Source: Gammaproteobacteria bacterium
Lineage (GTDB): Bacteria > Pseudomonadota > Gammaproteobacteria > Magnimaribacterales > Magnimaribacteraceae
Assembly (NCBI GenBank): GCA_002707915.1
Contig: PAOE01000037.1
Location: 8,047 to 17,720 of the forward strand
DNA: 9,674 bases
Direction of reading: 5' to 3'
In this document: in pieces, positions 1 to 6,623 of the stretch
How the letters are laid out: every line of letters begins with the position of its first letter
Position numbering within the stretch: the stretch's first letter is position 1
The notes under the pieces: generated by a model
Told to the model about the DNA's origin: nothing
The model's database searches: none
Seen by the model: only the letters and a program-made list of their open reading frames with translations
Position numbers and translations under genes: made by a program

Positions 1-35
1 ATTGTATAAAAATTTATTTATCAAGGCTTTAAAGT

Positions 36-62
36 TTGATTGTTATTTTATAAAGGTATAAA
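36..62 (+). promoter_or_regulatory. Putative sigma-70 promoter of the Fur-box operon
   Basis: A -10-like TATAAA lies at 57-62, with a TTGATT at 36-41 (15 bp spacing) or TTTGAT at 35-40 (16 bp spacing) as the -35. Transcription would begin near 69, at the edge of the palindrome at 70-84, so a repressor bound there would block initiation. The spacing is shorter than the ideal 17 bp and the region is AT-rich, so the exact hexamers are uncertain. Confidence 0.4.
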
Positions 63-69
63 GTGAATT

Positions 70-84
70 TGAGAATTATTCTCA
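70..84. promoter_or_regulatory. Candidate Fur box (ferric uptake regulator operator)
   Basis: The sequence TGAGAATTATTCTCA is a perfect 7-1-7 inverted repeat. It matches the Fur 7-1-7 consensus TGATAATNATTATCA except for the symmetrical G/C substitution in each arm, a variant common in natural gammaproteobacterial Fur sites. It lies just downstream of a putative -10 element and 25 bp before the start codon at 110, a typical repressor position. The inference is iron-dependent repression of the two genes that follow. Another palindrome-binding regulator cannot be excluded from sequence alone. Confidence 0.7.
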
Positions 85-109
85 TTTATTAATTACTTAG
101 GAGAGAGAT

Positions 110-517
110 ATGCCCACCGAATTAGAAATTTGGAATACTTTTTGGCTTGCTACATTAGCCAATGCAGCTTACTTTGTTGGATTAGCTTTTTTACTATGGG
201 TTAGCTTTAGAGCTGCGAATATGGCAGGGGATTCAGATAACTTATTAGGCAAGATAGTTGTTACAGTTTTTTGTCTAATTATTGTTTTTCAATTGAATTT
301 TAATGCTGGAGCAACGGAGTGGATTGGTAATGGAATAGCTGGAGTATTTGCAGCAATGCAAGCTCAAGGTGTCGAGATAAGCCAGGGAGCGCAAAATTTT
401 ATTGCAAATGCACCTGAACCAGGAGCTGCATTCAATTTAATTCCTGATGCACTTACTGCTTTATTTTTGCTTTGTATCTTATTTATGCAAATGTTTAATA
501 TCTGGCTAAAAAAATAA
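110..517 (+). CDS. Small three-helix inner-membrane protein of unknown function
   Basis: I do not recognise this 135-residue protein. Three hydrophobic segments are visible at about residues 11-33, 46-64 and 112-132, the last ending in WLKK. Between helices 2 and 3 lies a roughly 45-residue Ala/Gly/Asn/Gln-rich stretch, without cysteines or an obvious metal ligand set, that probably sits at the membrane surface or in the periplasm. The ATG at 110 follows a clear Shine-Dalgarno AGGAGAGA (99-106). The gene is the first of a two-gene unit: its TAA is 5 bp before the ATG of the exported protein at 523. The Fur-type palindrome upstream suggests expression under iron limitation, so a role in iron stress or envelope adaptation is possible, but nothing in the protein itself shows it. 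The reading frame is certain, the function unknown. Confidence 0.88.
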   Translation: MPTELEIWNTFWLATLANAAYFVGLAFLLWVSFRAANMAGDSDNLLGKIVVTVFCLIIVFQLNFNAGATEWIGNGIAGVFAAMQAQGVEISQGAQNFIANAPEPGAAFNLIPDALTALFLLCILFMQMFNIWLKK

Positions 518-522
518 AAGTT

Positions 523-1263
523 ATGAAAAATTTATTAACACTACTCATAGTATTTTCAAGCTTTATTGCAGCTGAGGAATACAAATATGAACCAGTTGCA
601 AACAAAGCTGAATACTATTCTGGACAATTCAATAAAGGCAAAGATATGGATGATTTGCTAAGTTGGGGTGAAAAATTTGTTGAGTGGATGGAGGACAAAA
701 GTGCTTGGGATCCAATGGAAACTGTAGTCTTTTCACCGTATTTTTCAGATGACATGCAGCGCGCAGATTATGTCTGGCTGAATCTATGGCCGTCGGCAGG
801 TGAGCAGTACGCTGCCATAGATCAATGGCTTAAGGAAGGAGGCTCAATGTTGAGAACCCTGCCTGTGACAAATCAGCGTGTGGTTGATGTATGGCAGTGG
901 CCTATATCAAGTCCTGATGGAGAGATAGGAGATTTTGGCTTTGTTCGTTTCACTGAGTGTACTCTCAAGGAGGGAATCACTATGAGAAAAGCGTTTGATA
1001 CCTATAAAGACTTTGCAAAAAAAGCTAAATCTACAGGAGATAACATGGGTAGGAAAATGATAATGGCTCCAACCGGTGCAGGAGAATATGACTATGATTA
1101 TGTTTATTCTTTGTATGCAAATACACCAGCTGATTTTGGAAAGAATGTCGATAATTTTGGTGAGAACCTCCGAGGGACACCAGAAGTTGAAGCATTGGGA
1201 GATATAGCTGTTTGCGATAACGGAAGATCTTATTCAACTGTCAGGATTAAAGCCGCAAATTAA
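523..1263 (+). CDS. Exported protein with two similar halves, unknown function
   Basis: This 246-residue protein starts with a short Lys plus hydrophobic segment (residues 1-17, ending FIAA before EE), read as a Sec signal peptide, so it is probably periplasmic. The mature part looks like an internal duplication. Half 1 (about 30-130) and half 2 (about 137-245) each run: beta strand, a G-x-x-M helix start (G39/M42 and G150/M153), a long charged helix, a loop, then a DYV strand (D82-V84 and D192-V194) and a second helix. That beta-alpha-beta order resembles a tandem ferredoxin-like or dimeric alpha-beta-barrel fold; this is inference. Half 2 holds the only cysteines, C146 and C231. The start is 5 bp after the upstream stop, with only a weak AAAAG before it, suggesting translational coupling. 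Transcription ends at the terminator just after the stop codon. It probably shares the Fur-type control of its neighbour. Confidence 0.87.
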   Translation: MKNLLTLLIVFSSFIAAEEYKYEPVANKAEYYSGQFNKGKDMDDLLSWGEKFVEWMEDKSAWDPMETVVFSPYFSDDMQRADYVWLNLWPSAGEQYAAIDQWLKEGGSMLRTLPVTNQRVVDVWQWPISSPDGEIGDFGFVRFTECTLKEGITMRKAFDTYKDFAKKAKSTGDNMGRKMIMAPTGAGEYDYDYVYSLYANTPADFGKNVDNFGENLRGTPEVEALGDIAVCDNGRSYSTVRIKAAN

Positions 1264-2300
1264 GAAGAGGGGGCCTTCAAGGCCCCTTTTTTTATTGTGT
1301 GCTGCAAAATTAATTCACCGTCAATGCCCTTAAGTTCAAGCATCAAATTTTGATTAACTCCTATGGTTAAAACACCATAATTTTCGCCATAGTACATTTC
1401 TCCATTCAACAGGTCATCCGTCTCTTTAAAAAGTAAATCCCAAATAAATCTGAACGGTCTTGATATAGGTTTGTTCATTGATGATGACGTCATCTCAATG
1501 ATATTTTTTGATCTATATAAGCCTGCCTTATGCCTATCTCCGGAAAGAATTATGACTGGTGAACTAATATTTTCTAAGAGTTTTAATAGTCTCTCCCTCT
1601 CATGAGGAAAGTTATGCCATTTTTCAAAGACATGATTTGTAGCTAATACTTGGATTGACGAAACAATAATTAACAAATCATTTTCTTTTGAAAGTTCATT
1701 TTCTAACCATTCCCATTGCTCAACTCCCAGAATAGTTTTGCTTTTATCTTGAGTAGGGTAATAGGGCTTATCTGTTTGATCTAAAGGAGACCGATGATAT
1801 CTTGTATCCAGTCCTATCAAATTGACACTTAAATCACCTATTTTCAATTTTTCCGAAAAATATATCCCATCTCTATTGTGCCTAGGATCGTCTTTTTTAA
1901 CATTCCAAAACTCCAGAAAAAGTTTTTGAGCTTCTTTCTTAAGCGGATATTCTGCACCGCCATCATTTTTTCCATAATCATGATCATCCCATATTGCATT
2001 TAGTTTTTTCTTAAACAGCCATTCTGGGAACAATACTCTTTGCTTCTCATATGAGGCTTTCATCTCTTGTAAAAGCCCATCTTCGGAGTCACCGTAGACA
2101 TTATCTCCCATAAAAAAGAATTCATTTATGTCTTCTTTTTCAATTGCAGACCATATAGGTTGATCTCTTTTTTCTGTTATACAAGAACCAAAGCCGAGCA
2201 CATAAGAGTCATAATTCGTATCTGCTGAAATGGTAGTGACGGAGAAGCATAACAAAATAGAGATTAAGATATGTATGTGCATTCTTAAGATTAGATTCAT
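1260..2300 (-). CDS. Exported PhoD-like metallophosphatase (alkaline phosphatase D family)
   Basis: The 346-residue product has a hydrophobic N-terminus (about 1-26, ending ISA before DT) read as a signal peptide, so it should act in the periplasm on phosphomonoesters or diesters. The metallophosphatase motifs are in order: GFGSC (36-40), GDNVYGD (65-71), WDDHDYGKND (104-113), LDTRYHR (164-170), SSIQVL (214-219) and SGDRH (253-257). PhoD enzymes use Ca/Fe-type metal centres. The N-terminal Ig-like PhoD_N domain of longer PhoD proteins is missing, so this is the short form. The start is uncertain: no Shine-Dalgarno precedes the ATG at 2300, and the in-frame ATG at 2282 (M7) also leaves a signal peptide. 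The 3' end overlaps the convergent gene by 4 bp, and residues 337-344 are encoded by that operon's terminator. It diverges from the prolyl oligopeptidase gene. True substrate unknown. Confidence 0.9.
   Translation of the reverse strand: MNLILRMHIHILISILLCFSVTTISADTNYDSYVLGFGSCITEKRDQPIWSAIEKEDINEFFFMGDNVYGDSEDGLLQEMKASYEKQRVLFPEWLFKKKLNAIWDDHDYGKNDGGAEYPLKKEAQKLFLEFWNVKKDDPRHNRDGIYFSEKLKIGDLSVNLIGLDTRYHRSPLDQTDKPYYPTQDKSKTILGVEQWEWLENELSKENDLLIIVSSIQVLATNHVFEKWHNFPHERERLLKLLENISSPVIILSGDRHKAGLYRSKNIIEMTSSSMNKPISRPFRFIWDLLFKETDDLLNGEMYYGENYGVLTIGVNQNLMLELKGIDGELILQHTIKKGALKAPSS
1270..1293 (+). terminator. Intrinsic terminator of the Fur-box operon
   Basis: A GGGGCC (1270-1275) / GGCCCC (1281-1286) stem with a five-base TTCAA loop is followed at once by seven T residues (1287-1293). 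The stem could extend with weaker A-T and G-T pairs into the T tract. It begins 7 bp after the stop codon of the exported-protein gene. On the minus strand the hairpin is followed by CTCTTCTTAA rather than a T run, so it should work mainly for plus-strand transcripts. The hairpin lies inside the 3' end of the convergent metallophosphatase gene. Confidence 0.9.
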
Positions 2301-2315
2301 AATCTTTTTTTATTC

Positions 2316-2321
2316 TATACT
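2316..2321 (+). promoter_or_regulatory. Putative -10 element for the prolyl oligopeptidase gene
   Basis: TATACT differs from the TATAAT consensus at one position. It lies in the short divergent gap between the metallophosphatase and peptidase genes. No good -35 was found at the right spacing (TTAGAT at 2291 gives 19 bp). Initiation about 7 bp downstream, near 2328, would fall after the TTG at 2324 and so supports the TTG at 2348 as the real start codon. Confidence 0.4.
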
Positions 2322-2347
2322 TATTGCATAAATTACTGGGGAATATA

Positions 2348-4444
2348 TTGTTTAAATACTCAAAAATTATATTAATTATGTTCCTAATAGGATGTGATTC
2401 AGGATCAAGCGAAGTGAAATACCCATATACAAAACAAGAAGAATTACTTGAAACTCTATTTGGCAGAGTGATAAGCGACCCTTACCGTTGGCTTGAAGAT
2501 TTTACAAGTGATGAAGTCAAAGCATGGGTTGAGGAACAAAATAAAATTGCTGATCAATTTCTAAAAAATCCAATCCAAAGAAAAATAAAAAAAGACCTAG
2601 AAGAAATTTGGGAAACCTCAGATATAAGCATTCCCTTTAAGAAAGAGGATAAAACCTTTTATTTCTATGATGATGGTAAAAAACAGCAATCTGTTTTTAT
2701 GATGAAGGATTGCGATTCATGTGAAGCTAGAATACTTCTAGATCCAAATAATTTTTCTGAAGATGGAACCATTTCTTTAGGAGATGTTAGCGTCAGTCCA
2801 AACGGGAAATACCTCGCATTTTCTATATCTGATGGTGGGTCTGACTGGCGTACTTGGAAAGTACTAGATATAGATCATGATCAAATACTTGAAGATCTAA
2901 TTGAATATTCAAAATTTTCTTATGCAGTTTGGGAGCAGGATAGTTCAGGTTTTTACTATCAAAAATACAATCCAACTTCAGTAGCGCTTTCCGATTTAAA
3001 TAAAAGCCCTAAACTCTATTTTCACAAGTTGGGGACTAAACAAAATCAAGATAGGTTGATTTATCAAGATACTTTGAATCCAGATTTATCATGGTCAATA
3101 AACGTTCCACAAGAGGGCGCATATAGAATTTTATCTATTGGTGAGGGTACAGATGAAAGGAATTTCCTCTCAATCAGTTTTGATGATTCGTTAAATTTCG
3201 TACCTCTTATAAGTGAATTTGTGGCGACCTATAACTTCTTAGGAGGAACCAAAGATAGAGCGTGGTTCTTTTCAAATTTAGATGCACCTAATGGAAGAAT
3301 ATTCCTATTAGATCTATCATCTAATGAACCTATTTGGAGGGATTTAATTCCGGAAAGCAAATTTCCAATTTCCAGTGCCTCAGTAGTGGGGGATAAGCTT
3401 ATTCTCAATTATCTAGTTGATACGCTTTCTGAGGTAAAAATTTTTGATTTGGAAGGTAACTTTATAACCGAATTGCCTTTTGAAGGAAGAGGAACTCTAT
3501 CTGGTTTTAAAGGAAGTTTAGACAATAAAATCTCTTATTTCGAATTTTCTAATTTTATTACTCCACAAACAATATATGAATTAAATCTCGAAACCCTCTC
3601 TTTCGAAACTTATTGGAAAACCGAAATTAAAGGTTTGGATGTTGTGGAGTACAAAACAAGTTTGGAATTCTATAGCTCAAAAGACGGTACTCAAATCCCA
3701 ATACACCTGTCACATAGCACAGAGACCAAGCTGACAAAGGATACACCTGTACTTCTTTATGGATATGGTGGATTTAATATTTCGATTTTGCCTTATTTTA
3801 GTAAAACCTTTTATATGTGGATAAAATCTGGAGGCGTATTGGCAGTAGCAAATTTAAGAGGTGGATCAGAATACGGAGATAGGTGGCACAAAGAAGGCAT
3901 GTTGCTAAATAAACAAAATGTATTCGATGATTTTGCTTATGCCGCTAAATATTTGCACAGTAAAGAAATAGGTTCACCCGATACAACGACTTCGTTAGGC
4001 AGATCAAATGGAGGCTTATTAGTAGCTGCTTCATTGCTACAAAATCCCGACTTATTCAAAGTTGCTATCCCTCAAGTAGGAGTTTTGGATATGCTAAGGT
4101 TCCATAAGTTTACTATTGGATGGGCTTGGGAAAGTGACTACGGGGAACCTGATAAAAAACAAGATTTTCTTAATCTCTTGAGCTATTCTCCATATCACAA
4201 TGTCAGTTCATCTATATGTTATCCCACAACTCTAATCACAACATCTTCGAGAGATGATAGGGTAGTGCCGTCACATTCTTATAAATTTGCTGCTAGACTT
4301 CAAGAAGCTCAGCAATGTTCAAATCCAATCCTCCTTAGAGTTGAATCGAGGGCAGGACACGGAGCAGGGACCTCAAAGGAAAAGCAAATTGACGAAATAG
4401 CAGATATTTTTGGTTATGCTTTAAATATAATTAGAGGAAATTGA
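2348..4444 (+). CDS. Prolyl oligopeptidase (S9A) lipoprotein
   Basis: This serine peptidase of the prolyl oligopeptidase family cleaves short peptides after proline. With the TTG start at 2348 it has 698 residues, close to the 710 of the pig enzyme. A lipoprotein signal ends in the lipobox LIGC (Cys16), so the enzyme is lipid-anchored on the periplasmic side. The propeller domain opens with DPYRWLED (44-51). The alpha/beta-hydrolase domain has YGYGGFN (471-477), GRSNGG with Ser553, DDRVVP with Asp637, and AGHGAG with His671, a complete triad. YGGFN favours prolyl oligopeptidase over oligopeptidase B. The TTG at 2348 is preferred because GGGGA (2338-2342) sits 5 bp before it and it gives a compact signal peptide; an in-frame TTG at 2324 lacks a ribosome site. 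The stop is 1 bp before the amidohydrolase start. Probably scavenges proline-containing peptides. Confidence 0.93.
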   Translation: MFKYSKIILIMFLIGCDSGSSEVKYPYTKQEELLETLFGRVISDPYRWLEDFTSDEVKAWVEEQNKIADQFLKNPIQRKIKKDLEEIWETSDISIPFKKEDKTFYFYDDGKKQQSVFMMKDCDSCEARILLDPNNFSEDGTISLGDVSVSPNGKYLAFSISDGGSDWRTWKVLDIDHDQILEDLIEYSKFSYAVWEQDSSGFYYQKYNPTSVALSDLNKSPKLYFHKLGTKQNQDRLIYQDTLNPDLSWSINVPQEGAYRILSIGEGTDERNFLSISFDDSLNFVPLISEFVATYNFLGGTKDRAWFFSNLDAPNGRIFLLDLSSNEPIWRDLIPESKFPISSASVVGDKLILNYLVDTLSEVKIFDLEGNFITELPFEGRGTLSGFKGSLDNKISYFEFSNFITPQTIYELNLETLSFETYWKTEIKGLDVVEYKTSLEFYSSKDGTQIPIHLSHSTETKLTKDTPVLLYGYGGFNISILPYFSKTFYMWIKSGGVLAVANLRGGSEYGDRWHKEGMLLNKQNVFDDFAYAAKYLHSKEIGSPDTTTSLGRSNGGLLVAASLLQNPDLFKVAIPQVGVLDMLRFHKFTIGWAWESDYGEPDKKQDFLNLLSYSPYHNVSSSICYPTTLITTSSRDDRVVPSHSYKFAARLQEAQQCSNPILLRVESRAGHGAGTSKEKQIDEIADIFGYALNIIRGN
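4433..4438 (+). promoter_or_regulatory. Ribosome binding site of the amidohydrolase inside the peptidase 3' end
   Basis: AGAGGA lies within the last codons of the peptidase gene, 7 bp before the ATG at 4446. A ribosome finishing the peptidase would end directly on the next start, which suggests translational coupling of the two enzymes. Confidence 0.7.
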
Positions 4445-4445
4445 C

Positions 4446-5480
4446 ATGGCTAAAATTCATGAAATAGAAAATTGGATAAATGGTGTAAAGGAGGAAATTA
4501 TTGATCCTGATATGGAAATCATCGATCCTCATCATCATTTATGGCATGGTCCTGAAGATCCTCCTGGAATTAAGGAAAGTTACAGATATCTTTTAGAAGA
4601 TTTATGGAGTGATACTTCAAGTGGTCATAATATTAAAAAAACTGTTTTTATCGATTGCGGTCAAGAATACTATGAAGAAGGTCCTGATCGGTTCAAACCT
4701 GTAGGCGAAACAGAGTTTGTAGTTGAAATTGCCAAACAAGGAAGACAAAGCCCTGATAAAGCTCAAATTGCAGGAATAATTGGACATGCCAATATGATGT
4801 TGGGATCAAGTGTTAAAGAAGTTCTAGAAATGCATCAAGAGAAGGGTGAGGGTCTTTTTAGAGGTATCAGACACGCGGGTGGATGGGATGAAGACGAAAG
4901 AGTTAGAAATGCACACTCGCATCCTACTCCTCATATCTATTTAGAAGATAATTTTCAGCAAGGATTAGAAGAGCTTAGTTCTTTAGGAATGGTTTTTGAT
5001 ACATGGCATTACCATAATCAAATAAAAGACTTAACGAAATTAGCTAAAAATCTACCTGATCTAACAATAGTTCATGATCATTTTGGAGGTCCTCTTGGAA
5101 TTGGACCATATGAGGGTAAGAGAGATGAGATTTATGAACAATGGAAAGAAGATACTTATGAATTAAGTCAATGTGTCAATGTCTTCGCAAAACTAGGTGG
5201 ATTAGCGATGCCCATCAATGGATGGGATTGGCATAGAAAAAATTTACCAGCCACATCAGATGAGATAGTTGCCGAGCAGGCACGCTATTATATGCATACG
5301 CTTGAATGTTTCGGAGCAGATAGGTCAATGTTTGAGAGCAATTTCCCTGTTGATAAACAGTCGGTTTCTTATCATGTGATTTGGAATGCCTATAAGAAAA
5401 TGACAATTCATCTGGGTGATAATGAAAAAAGAAAACTTTTTTATGAAACGGCAAATAAGGTTTATAAATTAGAATCTTAG
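4446..5480 (+). CDS. Amidohydrolase-2 / COG3618-like TIM-barrel hydrolase
   Basis: The 344-residue protein looks like a metal-dependent TIM-barrel hydrolase of the Amidohydro_2 type, whose members hydrolyse lactones or decarboxylate aromatic acids. Visible motifs are DPHHHLW (27-33, the metal-binding HxH at the end of strand 1), a GHANM segment, FRGIRH before a GGWD, a HDHFGGP segment (His210 and His212) and FESNFPVDK (296-304) near the C-terminus. In many relatives the last motif reads S-D-x-P with a catalytic Asp; here it is S-N-F-P, with Asn299 and a nearby Asp303. The SNFPVD form occurs in the COG3618 branch and need not mean loss of activity. No signal peptide is seen, so it should be cytoplasmic, unlike its lipoprotein neighbour. 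It is probably co-transcribed with the peptidase. Substrate unknown; a lactone or similar cyclic ester is the best guess. Confidence 0.88.
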   Translation: MAKIHEIENWINGVKEEIIDPDMEIIDPHHHLWHGPEDPPGIKESYRYLLEDLWSDTSSGHNIKKTVFIDCGQEYYEEGPDRFKPVGETEFVVEIAKQGRQSPDKAQIAGIIGHANMMLGSSVKEVLEMHQEKGEGLFRGIRHAGGWDEDERVRNAHSHPTPHIYLEDNFQQGLEELSSLGMVFDTWHYHNQIKDLTKLAKNLPDLTIVHDHFGGPLGIGPYEGKRDEIYEQWKEDTYELSQCVNVFAKLGGLAMPINGWDWHRKNLPATSDEIVAEQARYYMHTLECFGADRSMFESNFPVDKQSVSYHVIWNAYKKMTIHLGDNEKRKLFYETANKVYKLES

Positions 5481-5533
5481 CTGTTTTATGAATATAACTG
5501 AGCTTATTCCTTCAGGCTTATCTTTGTGGCTTA

Positions 5534-6622
5534 TTACTGATCAAAACCTTGTAATTTACCTGCTTCCTCTCTAACCAATTCAGGAGAACCTAGTAATTGT
5601 CTATTTAATCCTATTCTCTTGAACCAATAATGAAGACCTAGTTCATCAGTAAAACCCATACCCCCATGGACCTCTGTTGCTGTTTTTGAAACTTGCTTTC
5701 CTACTTCTGAAACATGAGCCTTAGTCTGACATGCCATTAATCTGGCTTCTTCAGGGACATTGTCTTGACAGTGAGCAGCATGCCAAATCATTGAATGGCA
5801 CGGTTCTAATTCTGCTGCCATCTCAGCACACATATGTTTAACTGCTTGAAATGAACCAATGAGTCTTCCAAACTGTTTTCTCTCGAGTGAATATGCTACG
5901 GACTTGTCTAACATGACTTGAGCTGCACCGACAGTGTCTGCCGCTAACATAAGTCTTCCTGCATCAAGTACTTTTTCTATGACAGACTTATCTTTTGAAC
6001 CTTCTAGCAATTCAGCATTAACATTTTTTAAAAGAATTTCTATAGAGGTCCTTGTTTTATCCACTGTTGTCAACTCGACAATTTCTATTCCAGAAGTTTT
6101 ACTATCTATTACGTAGAGTCCTCCTGATTTATCTGAAAGAATAAATCCATCAGCATTCTTTCCGTCAATAAGAAAGAGAGATCTTCCATTTATTTTTCCA
6201 TTTGAAAATTCAAATCCAGCATCTTCTCTAGCGCCAACATATTCCGATAATCCAACTCCAAATTGACACTCTCCTGCAGCTATTTTGGGCAACCACTTAT
6301 TTTTTTGTTCTTCACTACCAGCAAGATTTAAAGCTAGTGGAGCCATGACATAAGATCCAACATAGGGAACAGGTGCTGTTCCCGAACCCAAGGCTGCTGA
6401 GACGACAGTGGCGAAGAGCATATTTAACTCTAGTCCACCATATTGCTCCGGTACAAGCAGTCCGCTGAGACCTAACTCAATTATTCCTTTATGAACAGAA
6501 TCAGCTTCACCATCATCTCCATTGGCAACAGCCTTTATCTTATCTAAGGGAGCATTTTCAGCGAGATATCTTTTTATATTTTCTTCGAGACTTTTTTGTT
6601 CTTCAGATAATCCAAAATACAT
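5534..6622 (-). CDS. Acyl-CoA dehydrogenase-like subunit lacking catalytic Glu (probable beta partner)
   Basis: This 362-residue member of the acyl-CoA dehydrogenase family is probably the non-catalytic subunit of a heteromeric enzyme with the gene at 6624-7811. It keeps the fold and the C-terminal motifs RKQFGR (248-253), which in the family contacts FAD across a subunit interface, and HGGMGFTDE (319-327). It lacks both known catalytic glutamates: the isovaleryl/long-chain position is Gly222 (DAGRLMLA), and the medium-chain position is Leu344 (LLGS instead of YEGT). The flavin loop is also degenerate (GLSEYVGARED, 124-134). The start at 6622 is chosen because AAGGAG (6629-6634) lies 6 bp upstream; a longer frame from 6661 would overlap the partner. 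Only 1 bp separates it from the partner's stop. Substrate unknown; sterol side-chain CoA esters are possible by analogy. Confidence 0.9.
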   Translation of the reverse strand: MYFGLSEEQKSLEENIKRYLAENAPLDKIKAVANGDDGEADSVHKGIIELGLSGLLVPEQYGGLELNMLFATVVSAALGSGTAPVPYVGSYVMAPLALNLAGSEEQKNKWLPKIAAGECQFGVGLSEYVGAREDAGFEFSNGKINGRSLFLIDGKNADGFILSDKSGGLYVIDSKTSGIEIVELTTVDKTRTSIEILLKNVNAELLEGSKDKSVIEKVLDAGRLMLAADTVGAAQVMLDKSVAYSLERKQFGRLIGSFQAVKHMCAEMAAELEPCHSMIWHAAHCQDNVPEEARLMACQTKAHVSEVGKQVSKTATEVHGGMGFTDELGLHYWFKRIGLNRQLLGSPELVREEAGKLQGFDQ

Positions 6623-6623
6623 T

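Noticed and set aside
1031..1237. Open frame on the minus strand inside the exported-protein gene
   Set aside because: It is antisense to a well-supported coding region, has no ribosome site and encodes a low-complexity His/Leu-rich product.
5215..5454. Minus-strand open frame opposite the amidohydrolase 3' end
   Set aside because: It lies wholly opposite conserved amidohydrolase motifs (FESNFPVDK) and has no family resemblance.
5502..5534. Three copies of GCTTAT at 13-14 bp spacing and a weak CTGA/TCAG hairpin between the convergent genes
   Set aside because: The copies are short and AT-rich, and the stem has only four pairs without a T tract; chance is the simpler explanation, and no terminator is called.
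5934..6116. Plus-strand open frame inside the dehydrogenase-like beta gene
   Set aside because: It is Ser-rich shadow coding opposite a conserved gene, with no start signals.
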